Assembly (NCBI RefSeq): GCF_042654245.1
Contig: NZ_JBHSGI010000005.1
Span: 372,001 to 436,000, forward strand
Length of the DNA: 64,000 nucleotides
Reading direction: 5' to 3'
Origin: Seohaeicola_A nanhaiensis
Lineage (GTDB): Bacteria > Pseudomonadota > Alphaproteobacteria > Rhodobacterales > Rhodobacteraceae
The position numbers and the translations under genes are program-made. The notes below the pieces were generated by a model. It saw only the letters and a program-made list of their open reading frames with translations, made no database searches and was not told the DNA's origin. Shown in pieces: positions 56,929 to 64,000 of the stretch (within the stretch, counting starts at the first letter, position 1; the number at the start of each line of letters is the position of its first letter).

Positions 56929-57819
56929 TCAGCGGCGGATCGCAAGCCGCGCGACCAGCCAGCTGACCGCCAGGATCGCGAAGTCCAGCAGCATCCAGCT
57001 GCCGAGGTGTTCGATGTCGTCCGTCGCATAGGGCAGCGTGGCCAGGGCCAGCCCGCTCATCGGGCCCTTGACCGCGACCAGCAGCATCGCGCCGGCGTTG
57101 TTGAACAGATGCATCGCGATCGCCGGGCCCAGCGTTCCGGCGCGCGCGGTGAGGTCTGAGGCAGCCAGGCCAAAGCAGACGGCCCAGCTGATCGCGATCC
57201 AGGTCGTGGCCCCGGCGGCGGCCTGATAATGCCCCAGCCCGAACAGCAGCGCAGGCAGGCCCATCCAGACCAGCGGCGCAGAAAACCGCGCCGCCAGACC
57301 CTGCTGAAGATAGCCGCGGAACAGCAGCTCCTCGCTCGAGGTCTGCACCAGGATCGCGACCAGCGACAGCGGCAGCAGCGCAAACCACAGCGCCGGATCG
57401 AGGTTCGGCACCACCGGCTCTCCCGGCCCGTAGGGCGGCAGCAGGGCCAGCGCGATGTGGAGCAGGATCAGAAAGCCCAGCACCCGGCCGAACTGGCGCA
57501 GCGTCAGTCCCGGCGGGCCGGTCAGACTGGACGGCGCCCGCCCATGCAGCCAGCGCGCCACCAAAAGAACGGCGGCGATGATCGCGCCAAAGCCGAACAG
57601 CAGCAGAAGCAGAGACCCCGGCGTAGCGCCGCGCGTCAGATCGACCCGCAGGCCCGGCTCCAGGCGGAACAGCGCGGCGAGTGCCACGCGATAAAGACTG
57701 CCCAGCGCAAATGTCAGCGCTCCGATCAGCGCCAGTCCGATCACCAGCCGTCCCAGCCCCGCGGTCGGGCGCGCCGGGGCCACCAGCCGCTCATGCGCGG
57801 AATAGGGCGCGTCACGCAT
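56929..57819 (-). CDS. CPBP-family intramembrane metalloprotease
   Basis: 296 residues from ATG 57819. About eight hydrophobic segments; CPBP (Abi/CAAX) motifs are SSEELLFRGYLQQGL (EExxxR, metal ligands), FGLGHYQA (His) and AIAMHLFNNAGAM (HxxxN). These are consistent with an active membrane protease; relatives cut prenylated proteins or signal peptides, or act in bacteriocin immunity. Its start lies inside the last codons of the cyclic-nucleotide-binding ABC protein gene (8-nt overlap), a coupling that suggests a shared pathway. Confidence 0.87.
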   Translation of the reverse strand: MRDAPYSAHERLVAPARPTAGLGRLVIGLALIGALTFALGSLYRVALAALFRLEPGLRVDLTRGATPGSLLLLLFGFGAIIAAVLLVARWLHGRAPSSLTGPPGLTLRQFGRVLGFLILLHIALALLPPYGPGEPVVPNLDPALWFALLPLSLVAILVQTSSEELLFRGYLQQGLAARFSAPLVWMGLPALLFGLGHYQAAAGATTWIAISWAVCFGLAASDLTARAGTLGPAIAMHLFNNAGAMLLVAVKGPMSGLALATLPYATDDIEHLGSWMLLDFAILAVSWLVARLAIRR

Positions 57820-60800
57820 CGCTGGACACCGCAGGGGCGACAGGTGGCGGCACACGGGTGATGATTTCCGCCGCCGCCGCCTCGTCGTTGTGACGCCGTG
57901 CGGCCAGCATGTGTCCGACCGCCCCCGACAGGTTTTCCCCCATTGTCTCAAGCAGATGCATGGCGACCTTGCCATCGCCCTCGATCACGGTGCGCAGCTC
58001 TTCGGCGCCGATGCGCAAAAAGGTCGAATCCTCGGTCGCGACCAGTTCCGCCTGCCGCGGCTGGCCGGTAATCACCATCAGATCGCCAATCAGCCGCCCG
58101 GGGCGCACCACCGTGATCGGCCCGTCGCCCGCCTCGCTGCCCGGCCAGCGCAGCTCGGCCAGCCCCGACAGGCACAGATAGGCGGCATCCGGCGGCTCGC
58201 CATGGGCAAAGATCGTCTCGCCCTTCTTCGCCGGATACCACTGGGCGCTGAAGGCCAGCAGCCGCTGGTTGCGCAGATCCAGCCGCGCGAACAGCTCATT
58301 GCCCGCCACGATGCGCAGCTTGCGCCGGAAATCCGCCGCCCCCTTGCTGTCCAGCTTGTCGTCGGGGCGCGCGATCCCGTCGACCCGGCCATCGCGGATT
58401 TCGATATACATGTCGTAATTCTCGGGATGCTCGAACTGGTCTTCCATAAAAATCATCGTCGTCTGGGGCAGCAGCTCGCGCAGCCGGTCGCGGGTGCGCG
58501 TGCGGCTCGGGCTGTCGTGGCTGGCCAGCGCATGGTCGATCACCAGGATATCGGGCCGCTTGATCGCCGCACGGCTGAAGGCCGCGCGCTCCTGCAGGAT
58601 GGTAGGCAGGTTGTTGCCCCCCAGCCCTGCCGGCAGGTCATACAGCGTGACCGCCGCCGCCTGCCGCAGCCCGTGTTCGGACAGCACCTCGCCCACCAGC
58701 TTCTCGACCGCCTCGGCCCGCGCGCCGGCCATCACCGAAATGCGCCCGTAGATCGCATTCTCGGTCAGGGTCAGCCGCGGCACATAAGTATCCGGCGACA
58801 GTGGCGTGAACATATCCCCGGCGAAACGGCGCAGCATGTCGGCGCTGCTGTGGCGCAGCGCGACGATCTCGGACTTGAAATGGTCCGGGAAGGTCGGCCC
58901 GATCTGTTCCGCCGTCAGCAGGAAGGGCACCGTCAGCAACAGCGCGATCTCCTCGCGCGTCAGGCCCGCGTCGCCCACATGCGCGCGCTTCTCCGCGATA
59001 TCGCTCAGCCGGTGATAGACCTCCTCCTCGATCCCCAGCTTGCGGAACAGCGGGTTGTCGGTATCGTCGCGCCCGAAGGTCTGGCGCAGCGTATCCACCA
59101 CACCCTGGCTGATGTTCAGCCCCTCGTCGGCCAGCCCCGTGTCGATCAGCATCTTCAGAAAGGCACTGTCCGAGGCCAGCGCCTGCTGCGAAATCTCGCG
59201 GCTCGGCGCGGCATACAGCAGGTTGCCCCCCAGCGGCACCGCCGGGTTGAAGGTTGTCGGATCGAACCGGTGGATCGCCCCCTCCAGACCCTTCTCCTTG
59301 AGCCGCCGCGCGATCTCGGGGCGCAGCTCGACGATCCGGCGCGCCAGCTCCGGGTGACGTTCGGGATCGAAGCGCGACCGCAGCGTCCGGCGGAAATACT
59401 GCTCGTCGATCCCCATCGCCTCGACCAGCTGGAACCACCAGTCGCGGATGTCCTCGCCGTCGGTCAGCCCGGCCAGCCCCGGATCGACCCAGTTCGCATC
59501 CAGCATGTCGGTCGAATTGCCCGACCGCCGCGCCTCGCGCGCGCGGTTGTCGCGCTCGCCCGGATCCCATTTGACCGTCTGCGGCTTGATCCGCAGCGGC
59601 ATCAGCAGGTTGTCCCCCAGGGTCCCGTCGAACAGATAGGGCCGCGAATGGGCATAGCCGACCCGCGCCGCGATCACCGCCTGATGCAGGCTCTCGATCG
59701 GCCGTCCGCCCAGCATGACATGACCGCTCCGCGCCAGAACCTCGCGCGTCAGCAGCTGGCCCAGCGCCGCCCGTTCGTTCGGCTTGGTCGCCTTGATCGC
59801 CACCCGCGACCCCGGCGGGATGGTCATCGTCAGGTCTTCCAGCACGACGTTGCCGTCCTGGTCCAGAACGGTCACGTCCCTGAACTCGATCGTGCCCCTC
59901 AAATGGGGAATCTCCTCGGGTTCGCTGTCGAACAGCTCGGCCGGGATCATGCCGCGCGGCGCGAAACGCTCGGTCACCACCTGCCAGCGCAGCGACATGT
60001 CCTGCACCTCGTTGTAGTAATCCAGCAATTCCTTCCACGGGCTCGCCAGATCCTTGTAGGCCGCCAGCGCCGCCACCAGCGCCCCCACCGTGATCTGCCC
60101 CCGGATCGCCAGATAGCCGCCCACCGAATAGAACAGGAACGGCGTCATCTGGGTAATCAGATTGTTCAGAAACTTCATGAAGAACTTTTTCTGATAAATC
60201 CGGAAACGGATTTCGAACAGCCGTCCCAGCCGGTCGGTGAACTGCGCCAGCCGATACCGCCATCCGCCATTGGCGCGCAGATCGGAAATGCCCGCCGCAC
60301 TTTCGCCGATCTCCGACGAAAGATGGCGGATTTCCTTGATCCGGTCCTTGTTCAGCAGGTTGATCTGCCGCTGCAGCCGCGGGATCAGCCAGGCCTGCAG
60401 CGGGATCAGCGCGATCGAGGCCAGCCCGAACCAGACGCTCTGCATGAACAGGAAGAACAGGATGGTCATCATCTGGCCGAACTGGAACGCCGGCTGCGCC
60501 ACCGCGTCGCCCATCAGACCGCCCATCGGCTCGGCCTCCGAGGTGATCATCGACACCAGCTCGCCCTGCGAGGTGGTGCGGAAATAGGTGACCGGAAACC
60601 GCATCGACCGCGAGATCAGCGTATAGCGCAGCCGCCGCAGCATCCGTTCGGCCAGAACGCCCTTCATCGTGTTCAGCCGCATCTTCATCAGCCCGCCGAT
60701 CAGCACCGTGGCCAGGAAGGCCAGGCACAGCACCAGCAGGAACTGCACCTGCGTCAGCTCATAACCATAGACATCCACCAGCTCGGACCGCGCGCCGATG

Positions 60801-60934
60801 GCGTCGTTGATGATCCGCTTGGGCAATTCCAGACTGGCGTAAAGGAACGGGAAGGTCAGCAGCGTCAGCGCGAAAAGCGCAATCTGCTGTCTGGCCGAAT
60901 ACTTCCAGATGAAGCCAAACAGCGTGCGTTCCAT
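57812..60934 (-). CDS. Degenerate ABC exporter with large NBD insertion and C-terminal cyclic-nucleotide-binding domain
   Basis: 1040 residues from ATG 60934. Residues 1-325: ABC exporter membrane domain, six helices (FALTLLTFPFLYASLEL; VQFLLVLCLAFLATVLIGGLM). Residues 347-445: start of a nucleotide-binding domain, but Walker A is AIKATKPNERAALGQ (379-393), without GxxGxGKS/T, and the Q-loop reads GYAHSRPYLFDGTLGDNL with no Gln. An insertion of about 270 residues (450-720) follows, unlike any ABC protein I know. Then LTENAIYGR, the signature position AGLGGNNLPTILQERAAFSRA, Walker B DILVIDHAL (His for Glu), and EDQF at the switch-His site. Residues ~880-1005 form a Crp-like cNMP domain (FAHGEPPDAAYLCLSGLAEL; RPGRLIGDLMVI). 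ATP hydrolysis seems unlikely. Overlaps the CPBP gene. Confidence 0.8.
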   Translation of the reverse strand: MERTLFGFIWKYSARQQIALFALTLLTFPFLYASLELPKRIINDAIGARSELVDVYGYELTQVQFLLVLCLAFLATVLIGGLMKMRLNTMKGVLAERMLRRLRYTLISRSMRFPVTYFRTTSQGELVSMITSEAEPMGGLMGDAVAQPAFQFGQMMTILFFLFMQSVWFGLASIALIPLQAWLIPRLQRQINLLNKDRIKEIRHLSSEIGESAAGISDLRANGGWRYRLAQFTDRLGRLFEIRFRIYQKKFFMKFLNNLITQMTPFLFYSVGGYLAIRGQITVGALVAALAAYKDLASPWKELLDYYNEVQDMSLRWQVVTERFAPRGMIPAELFDSEPEEIPHLRGTIEFRDVTVLDQDGNVVLEDLTMTIPPGSRVAIKATKPNERAALGQLLTREVLARSGHVMLGGRPIESLHQAVIAARVGYAHSRPYLFDGTLGDNLLMPLRIKPQTVKWDPGERDNRAREARRSGNSTDMLDANWVDPGLAGLTDGEDIRDWWFQLVEAMGIDEQYFRRTLRSRFDPERHPELARRIVELRPEIARRLKEKGLEGAIHRFDPTTFNPAVPLGGNLLYAAPSREISQQALASDSAFLKMLIDTGLADEGLNISQGVVDTLRQTFGRDDTDNPLFRKLGIEEEVYHRLSDIAEKRAHVGDAGLTREEIALLLTVPFLLTAEQIGPTFPDHFKSEIVALRHSSADMLRRFAGDMFTPLSPDTYVPRLTLTENAIYGRISVMAGARAEAVEKLVGEVLSEHGLRQAAAVTLYDLPAGLGGNNLPTILQERAAFSRAAIKRPDILVIDHALASHDSPSRTRTRDRLRELLPQTTMIFMEDQFEHPENYDMYIEIRDGRVDGIARPDDKLDSKGAADFRRKLRIVAGNELFARLDLRNQRLLAFSAQWYPAKKGETIFAHGEPPDAAYLCLSGLAELRWPGSEAGDGPITVVRPGRLIGDLMVITGQPRQAELVATEDSTFLRIGAEELRTVIEGDGKVAMHLLETMGENLSGAVGHMLAARRHNDEAAAAEIITRVPPPVAPAVSSDA

Positions 60935-61095
60935 AAGCGTCTCTATTGTCGGGGCCGTGCCGTTTGGCAGGAAAGGAAGCCTAATCATTGCCCGCGCAAA
61001 TGCAAGGTGCACCAGCTCACATAGGCCGTTCGCCCTTGTTAAGGCTGGGGCGGCGGTCTATTCAGCCTCGACAGATTTCTGGAGGGAAGCCAGCC

Positions 61096-62859
61096 ATGCT
61101 CAAGCGTAAGTTCGACAAGTCGAAATTGCCCAGCCGCCACGTGACCGAAGGCCCCGAAAGGGCGCCGCACCGGTCCTACCTCTACGCCATGGGCATCAGC
61201 GACGTCGAAATTCACCAGCCGCTGGTCGGCGTGGCCACCTGCTGGAACGAGGCGGCGCCCTGCAACATCGCGCTGAACCGGCAGGCGCAGGCGGTCAAGA
61301 TGGGCGTCAAGGCGGCCAATGGCACCCCGCGCGAATTCACCACCATCACCGTCACCGACGGCATCGCGATGGGCCACGAAGGCATGCGCTCCTCTCTCGC
61401 CTCGCGCGAGGCCATCGCCGACACCGTCGAACTGACGATGCGCGGCCACTGCTACGACGCGCTGGTCGGTCTCGCCGGCTGCGACAAATCGCTGCCCGGC
61501 ATGATGATGGCCATGGTCCGCCTCAACGTGCCCAGCGTTTTCATCTACGGCGGCTCGATCCTGCCGGGCCGCGCCCCGATGGGCGCTGACGTGCCCGAGG
61601 ATTTCGCAAGCCGCGACCTCACCGTCCAGGACATGTTCGAAGCGGTCGGCCGTCACCAGAACGGCACGATGAGCGACGCCGCCCTCGACATCCTCGAACG
61701 CGTCGCCTGCCCCTCCTCGGGCGCCTGCGGCGGCCAGTTCACCGCCAACACCATGGCCTGCGTCTCCGAGGCGATCGGCCTCGCGCTGTTCAACTCCTCC
61801 GGCATGCCCGCCCCCTACGAGTCGCGCGACCAGTATGGCGAGGCCTCGGGTCAGGCCGTCATGAACCTGATCGAGAAGAACATCCGCGCCCGCGACATCG
61901 TCACCCGCAAGAGCCTCGAGAACGCGGCCCGCATCGTCGCCTGCACCGGCGGCTCGACCAACGGCGGCCTGCACCTGCCCGCCATCGCCCATGAGGCCGG
62001 CATCGACTTCGACCTGATGGACGTCTGCGACATCTTCCGCGACACCCCCTATTTCGTCGACCTCAAGCCCGGCGGCCAGTTCGTCGCCAAGGATCTCTAC
62101 GAGGCCGGCGGCGTGCCCGTCGTGCTGAAGGAACTGCGCAAGGCCGGCCTGATCCACGAGGATTGCGTCACCGCCAGCGGCAATTCCATCGGCGAGGAGC
62201 TCGACAAGATCACCCGCGAGGCCGACGGCAAGGTGATCCACTCGGTCGCCACCCCGATCACCAAGACCGGCGGCGTCGTCGGCCTGAAAGGCAACCTCGC
62301 CCCCGAAGGCGCCATCGTGAAGGTCGCGGGCATCGAACTCCAGCACCAGATCTTCACCGGCCCCGCCCGCGTCTTCGAATGCGAGGAAGAGGCCTTCGAG
62401 GCCGTGCAGAAGCGCACCTACAAGGAAGGCGAGGTTCTCGTCATCCGCAACGAGGGCCCCGCAGGCGGCCCCGGCATGCGCGAAATGCTGGCCACCACCG
62501 CCGCGCTCTCGGGTCAGGGCATGGGCAAGAAGGTCGCGCTGATCACCGACGGCCGCTTCTCGGGCGCGACCCGCGGCTTCTGCGTCGGCCACGTCGGCCC
62601 CGAGGCGGCCCACGGCGGCCCCATCGCGCTGATCAAGACCGGCGACGTGATCACCATCAACGCCATCGAGGGCACCATCTCGGTCGCGCTGACGGACGAG
62701 GAACTGGGAGAGCGCAAGGCCGCATGGCCCGGACCGTGCAAGACCGACTATGCCTCGGGCGCGCTGTGGAAATACGCCCAGCTCGTCGGCAAGACCAACA
62801 AGGGCGCCGTGACCCACCCGGGCGCCAAGGCCGAGACCCATGTCTACATGGACCTGTAG
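61096..62859 (+). CDS. ilvD: Dihydroxy-acid dehydratase
   Basis: 587 residues from ATG 61096 (GGAGGG about 10 nt upstream). Iron-sulfur cysteines: VATCWNEAAPCN, AGCDKSLPGMMM and CPSSGACGGQFTANTMA, the three conserved positions of the IlvD/Edd family. ITDGRFSGATRGFCVGHVGPEA near the C terminus is the substrate-binding block. Converts 2,3-dihydroxy-isovalerate or -3-methylvalerate to the 2-oxo acids for valine, leucine and isoleucine. Divergent from the ABC/cNMP gene; the 3' end overlaps the lipoprotein gene by 20 nt. Confidence 0.94.
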   Translation: MLKRKFDKSKLPSRHVTEGPERAPHRSYLYAMGISDVEIHQPLVGVATCWNEAAPCNIALNRQAQAVKMGVKAANGTPREFTTITVTDGIAMGHEGMRSSLASREAIADTVELTMRGHCYDALVGLAGCDKSLPGMMMAMVRLNVPSVFIYGGSILPGRAPMGADVPEDFASRDLTVQDMFEAVGRHQNGTMSDAALDILERVACPSSGACGGQFTANTMACVSEAIGLALFNSSGMPAPYESRDQYGEASGQAVMNLIEKNIRARDIVTRKSLENAARIVACTGGSTNGGLHLPAIAHEAGIDFDLMDVCDIFRDTPYFVDLKPGGQFVAKDLYEAGGVPVVLKELRKAGLIHEDCVTASGNSIGEELDKITREADGKVIHSVATPITKTGGVVGLKGNLAPEGAIVKVAGIELQHQIFTGPARVFECEEEAFEAVQKRTYKEGEVLVIRNEGPAGGPGMREMLATTAALSGQGMGKKVALITDGRFSGATRGFCVGHVGPEAAHGGPIALIKTGDVITINAIEGTISVALTDEELGERKAAWPGPCKTDYASGALWKYAQLVGKTNKGAVTHPGAKAETHVYMDL

Positions 62860-63481
62860 AGTCGCGGCCCTCGGTCTGGCGGGGCTCACCCTGGCCGGTT
62901 GCGACGAAGCGACCGGCCTGCCCTTCGCCGGCGAGTTGGGCGGCTCAGCCGCGCAATCCGCACCGCGCATGGCGCAGGTGGCACTTGGCGGCGGCGAGAT
63001 CGTGCTCGCCGCGCCCGAAGGCTTCTGCTTCGACCGCAGTTCGGTGCGCCGCACGCCCAAGGGCGGTTTCGCCGTCATGGCGCGCTGCGACACGCTCGGC
63101 GTAGGTGGCTTCTACGGCGTGCACCCGCTCGCCATCGTCACCGTGACCACCTCGCCGCAGGACGCCGGCACCCCCCTGCCCACGCCCGAGGACGTCGCCC
63201 GCTCGGCCGGCAGCGCCCGGTTGCTCGACAGCGCACGCGGCAAGGGCCTGTCGCTGGCCCAGCTCTCTGACGGCGCGCAGCGGCTGGAAGGGGTCAGCGC
63301 CCGGCACTGGCGCGGGGTCTTCTCGGTCGGTCGCCATCTCGTGGCCGTCAGCCTCTATGCGCCGGAAGGCAGCCGCGCGCTCGGCCGCGACGGCGCGCGC
63401 CTTCTCACCACCCTCTCCGCCCGCACCCAGAGCGCCAGCGCCCAGGTTGCGGCAGGCAAGACCCAGGCGGTGAAACAGTAG
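62840..63481 (+). CDS. Lipoprotein of unknown function
   Basis: 213 residues. N terminus MSTWTCRVAALGLAGLTLAGCDEATG is a lipoprotein signal (lipobox LAGC, Cys21). The mature part has EIVLAAPEGFCFDRSSVRRTPKGGFAVMARCD, with two cysteines that could pair, and a beta-rich region up to about 190. No known domain recognised. It begins 20 nt before the end of ilvD, in another frame, so it is translationally linked. The D in +2 after the lipid Cys would in E. coli favour inner-membrane retention. Confidence 0.8.
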   Translation: MSTWTCRVAALGLAGLTLAGCDEATGLPFAGELGGSAAQSAPRMAQVALGGGEIVLAAPEGFCFDRSSVRRTPKGGFAVMARCDTLGVGGFYGVHPLAIVTVTTSPQDAGTPLPTPEDVARSAGSARLLDSARGKGLSLAQLSDGAQRLEGVSARHWRGVFSVGRHLVAVSLYAPEGSRALGRDGARLLTTLSARTQSASAQVAAGKTQAVKQ

Positions 63482-63581
63482 CGCGAAATGCGCCCGCCCC
63501 CGCAGTTGGCGGTTTATTTGCCGGGCCTCATCCCGTTAAATGCGCGAAAGACCGGCGCGCACCGCCGGCAACGGGGACGGA

Positions 63582-64000
63582 ATGGTCAAACTGATCGAGC
63601 GGCTGGTTCAGGCGCGCACCCTGCGCCGATGGCGCAAGGCGGCCGCCATGGCGCACGACATGCCGCTCGGCCTGCTGCGCCTGCGCCGCAATCAGGCGCG
63701 CGCCCTGCGCAGCCAGCTGAACCATCTGATCCACGTCGCCGACGGGCGGCTGGCGCTGCCCAAGTCCGGCACCAGCTATTTCCCCCGCCCGCATGGCACC
63801 GACTGGGCCTGGCGCCCCGACGCCTGGCGCGGGCCGCTGCCGGTGCCCGGCATTTCCTCGGCCCCCACGCGCTCGGCGCTCGGCGACAAGGTCACCCTGT
63901 TCCACGATTGCACCGTCTCCGAACTCACCCTGCGCCAGCTACGCAACCAGCGAGAGGCCGATCTCGCACCCTACGGCCTGCGCATGGACGTGTTTAGGTT
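63582..64000 (+). CDS. DUF6478-like protein, 3' end outside the window
   Basis: First 139 codons; the gene runs off the right edge. Starts MVKLIERLVQARTLRRWRKAAAMA, a basic amphipathic helix, followed by a region rich in Arg, then PKSGTSYFPRPHGTDWAWRPDAWRGPLP and HDCTVSELTLRQLRNQREADLAPYGLRMDVF. It resembles a conserved Rhodobacteraceae protein I associate with DUF6478; function unknown. ATG preceded by GGGGACGG. The 100-bp gap after the lipoprotein shows no terminator. Confidence 0.7.
   Translation, partial: MVKLIERLVQARTLRRWRKAAAMAHDMPLGLLRLRRNQARALRSQLNHLIHVADGRLALPKSGTSYFPRPHGTDWAWRPDAWRGPLPVPGISSAPTRSALGDKVTLFHDCTVSELTLRQLRNQREADLAPYGLRMDVFR

Noticed and set aside
57890..61024. A 1044-codon open frame opposite the ABC/cNMP gene
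   Set aside because: Composition (Arg, Gln, His, Pro) is that of an antisense shadow; the minus-strand frame has clear membrane and cNMP domains.

Overview
The window is high-GC DNA (about two-thirds or more G+C by eye) from an alphaproteobacterium, most likely a member of the Rhodobacteraceae. Evidence: a secreted esterase with a VPLPA-CTERM-type sorting tail (a class known mainly from this family), a membrane-bound ferritin (MbfA) preceded by an Irr-type iron control element, a sitABCD manganese operon with Fur/Mur-like boxes, and a 3'-truncated gene resembling DUF6478. No rRNA, tRNA, CRISPR array or complete insertion sequence was seen.

Layout. 1-12.7 kb is a carbohydrate locus: a Tat-exported sugar-binding protein, two MalF/MalG-type permeases and a UgpC-type ATPase, with ribokinase, a FucU-type mutarotase, an SGNH hydrolase, a VOC protein, an FGGY kinase, an M42 peptidase, a BtpA-family protein and an aldo/keto reductase. 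A ParDE toxin-antitoxin pair lies on the opposite strand between the binding protein and its permeases. 12.7-24 kb is general housekeeping: exporters, ornithine cyclodeaminase-type enzyme, HAD phosphatase, S-formylglutathione hydrolase, MbfA iron exporter, TetR regulator, two Rnk/GreA-C-like proteins, ChaC, a NYN-LOTUS protein, a ClpP homologue and an M20 amidohydrolase. 24.4-31 kb holds an orphan iron-sulfur-rich formate dehydrogenase alpha subunit and a deoC plus two-domain aldehyde dehydrogenase unit for deoxyribose breakdown. 31-35 kb is sitABCD. 35.0-36.5 kb is a small lower-GC island with an RNA ligase, a small membrane protein and two 75-bp direct repeats.

36.6-45.1 kb is a truB/rpsO/pnp neighbourhood in which the usual compact gene order is broken by an RTX-lysozyme fusion, a DUF1643 protein, a dioxygenase and an SGNH lipoprotein. 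45.2-53.4 kb carries the VPLPA-CTERM esterase, a GT25 glycosyltransferase, a 1-Cys peroxiredoxin, an aldehyde dehydrogenase, a MATE exporter with a divergent HxlR regulator, and an MFS transporter. 53.6-64 kb contains zapE, folC-accD, a CPBP protease, a very unusual 1040-residue ABC exporter with degenerate ATPase motifs and a C-terminal cyclic-nucleotide-binding domain, ilvD, a lipoprotein and the truncated DUF6478-like gene.

The most unusual items are the catalytically degenerate ABC/cNMP protein, the RTX-lysozyme fusion, the RNA-ligase island, and a four-copy intergenic palindromic repeat family. Three of the convergent gene pairs share a CTAG quadruplet that serves as the stop codon of both genes. 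All names rest on motif recognition by eye; no database search was run.
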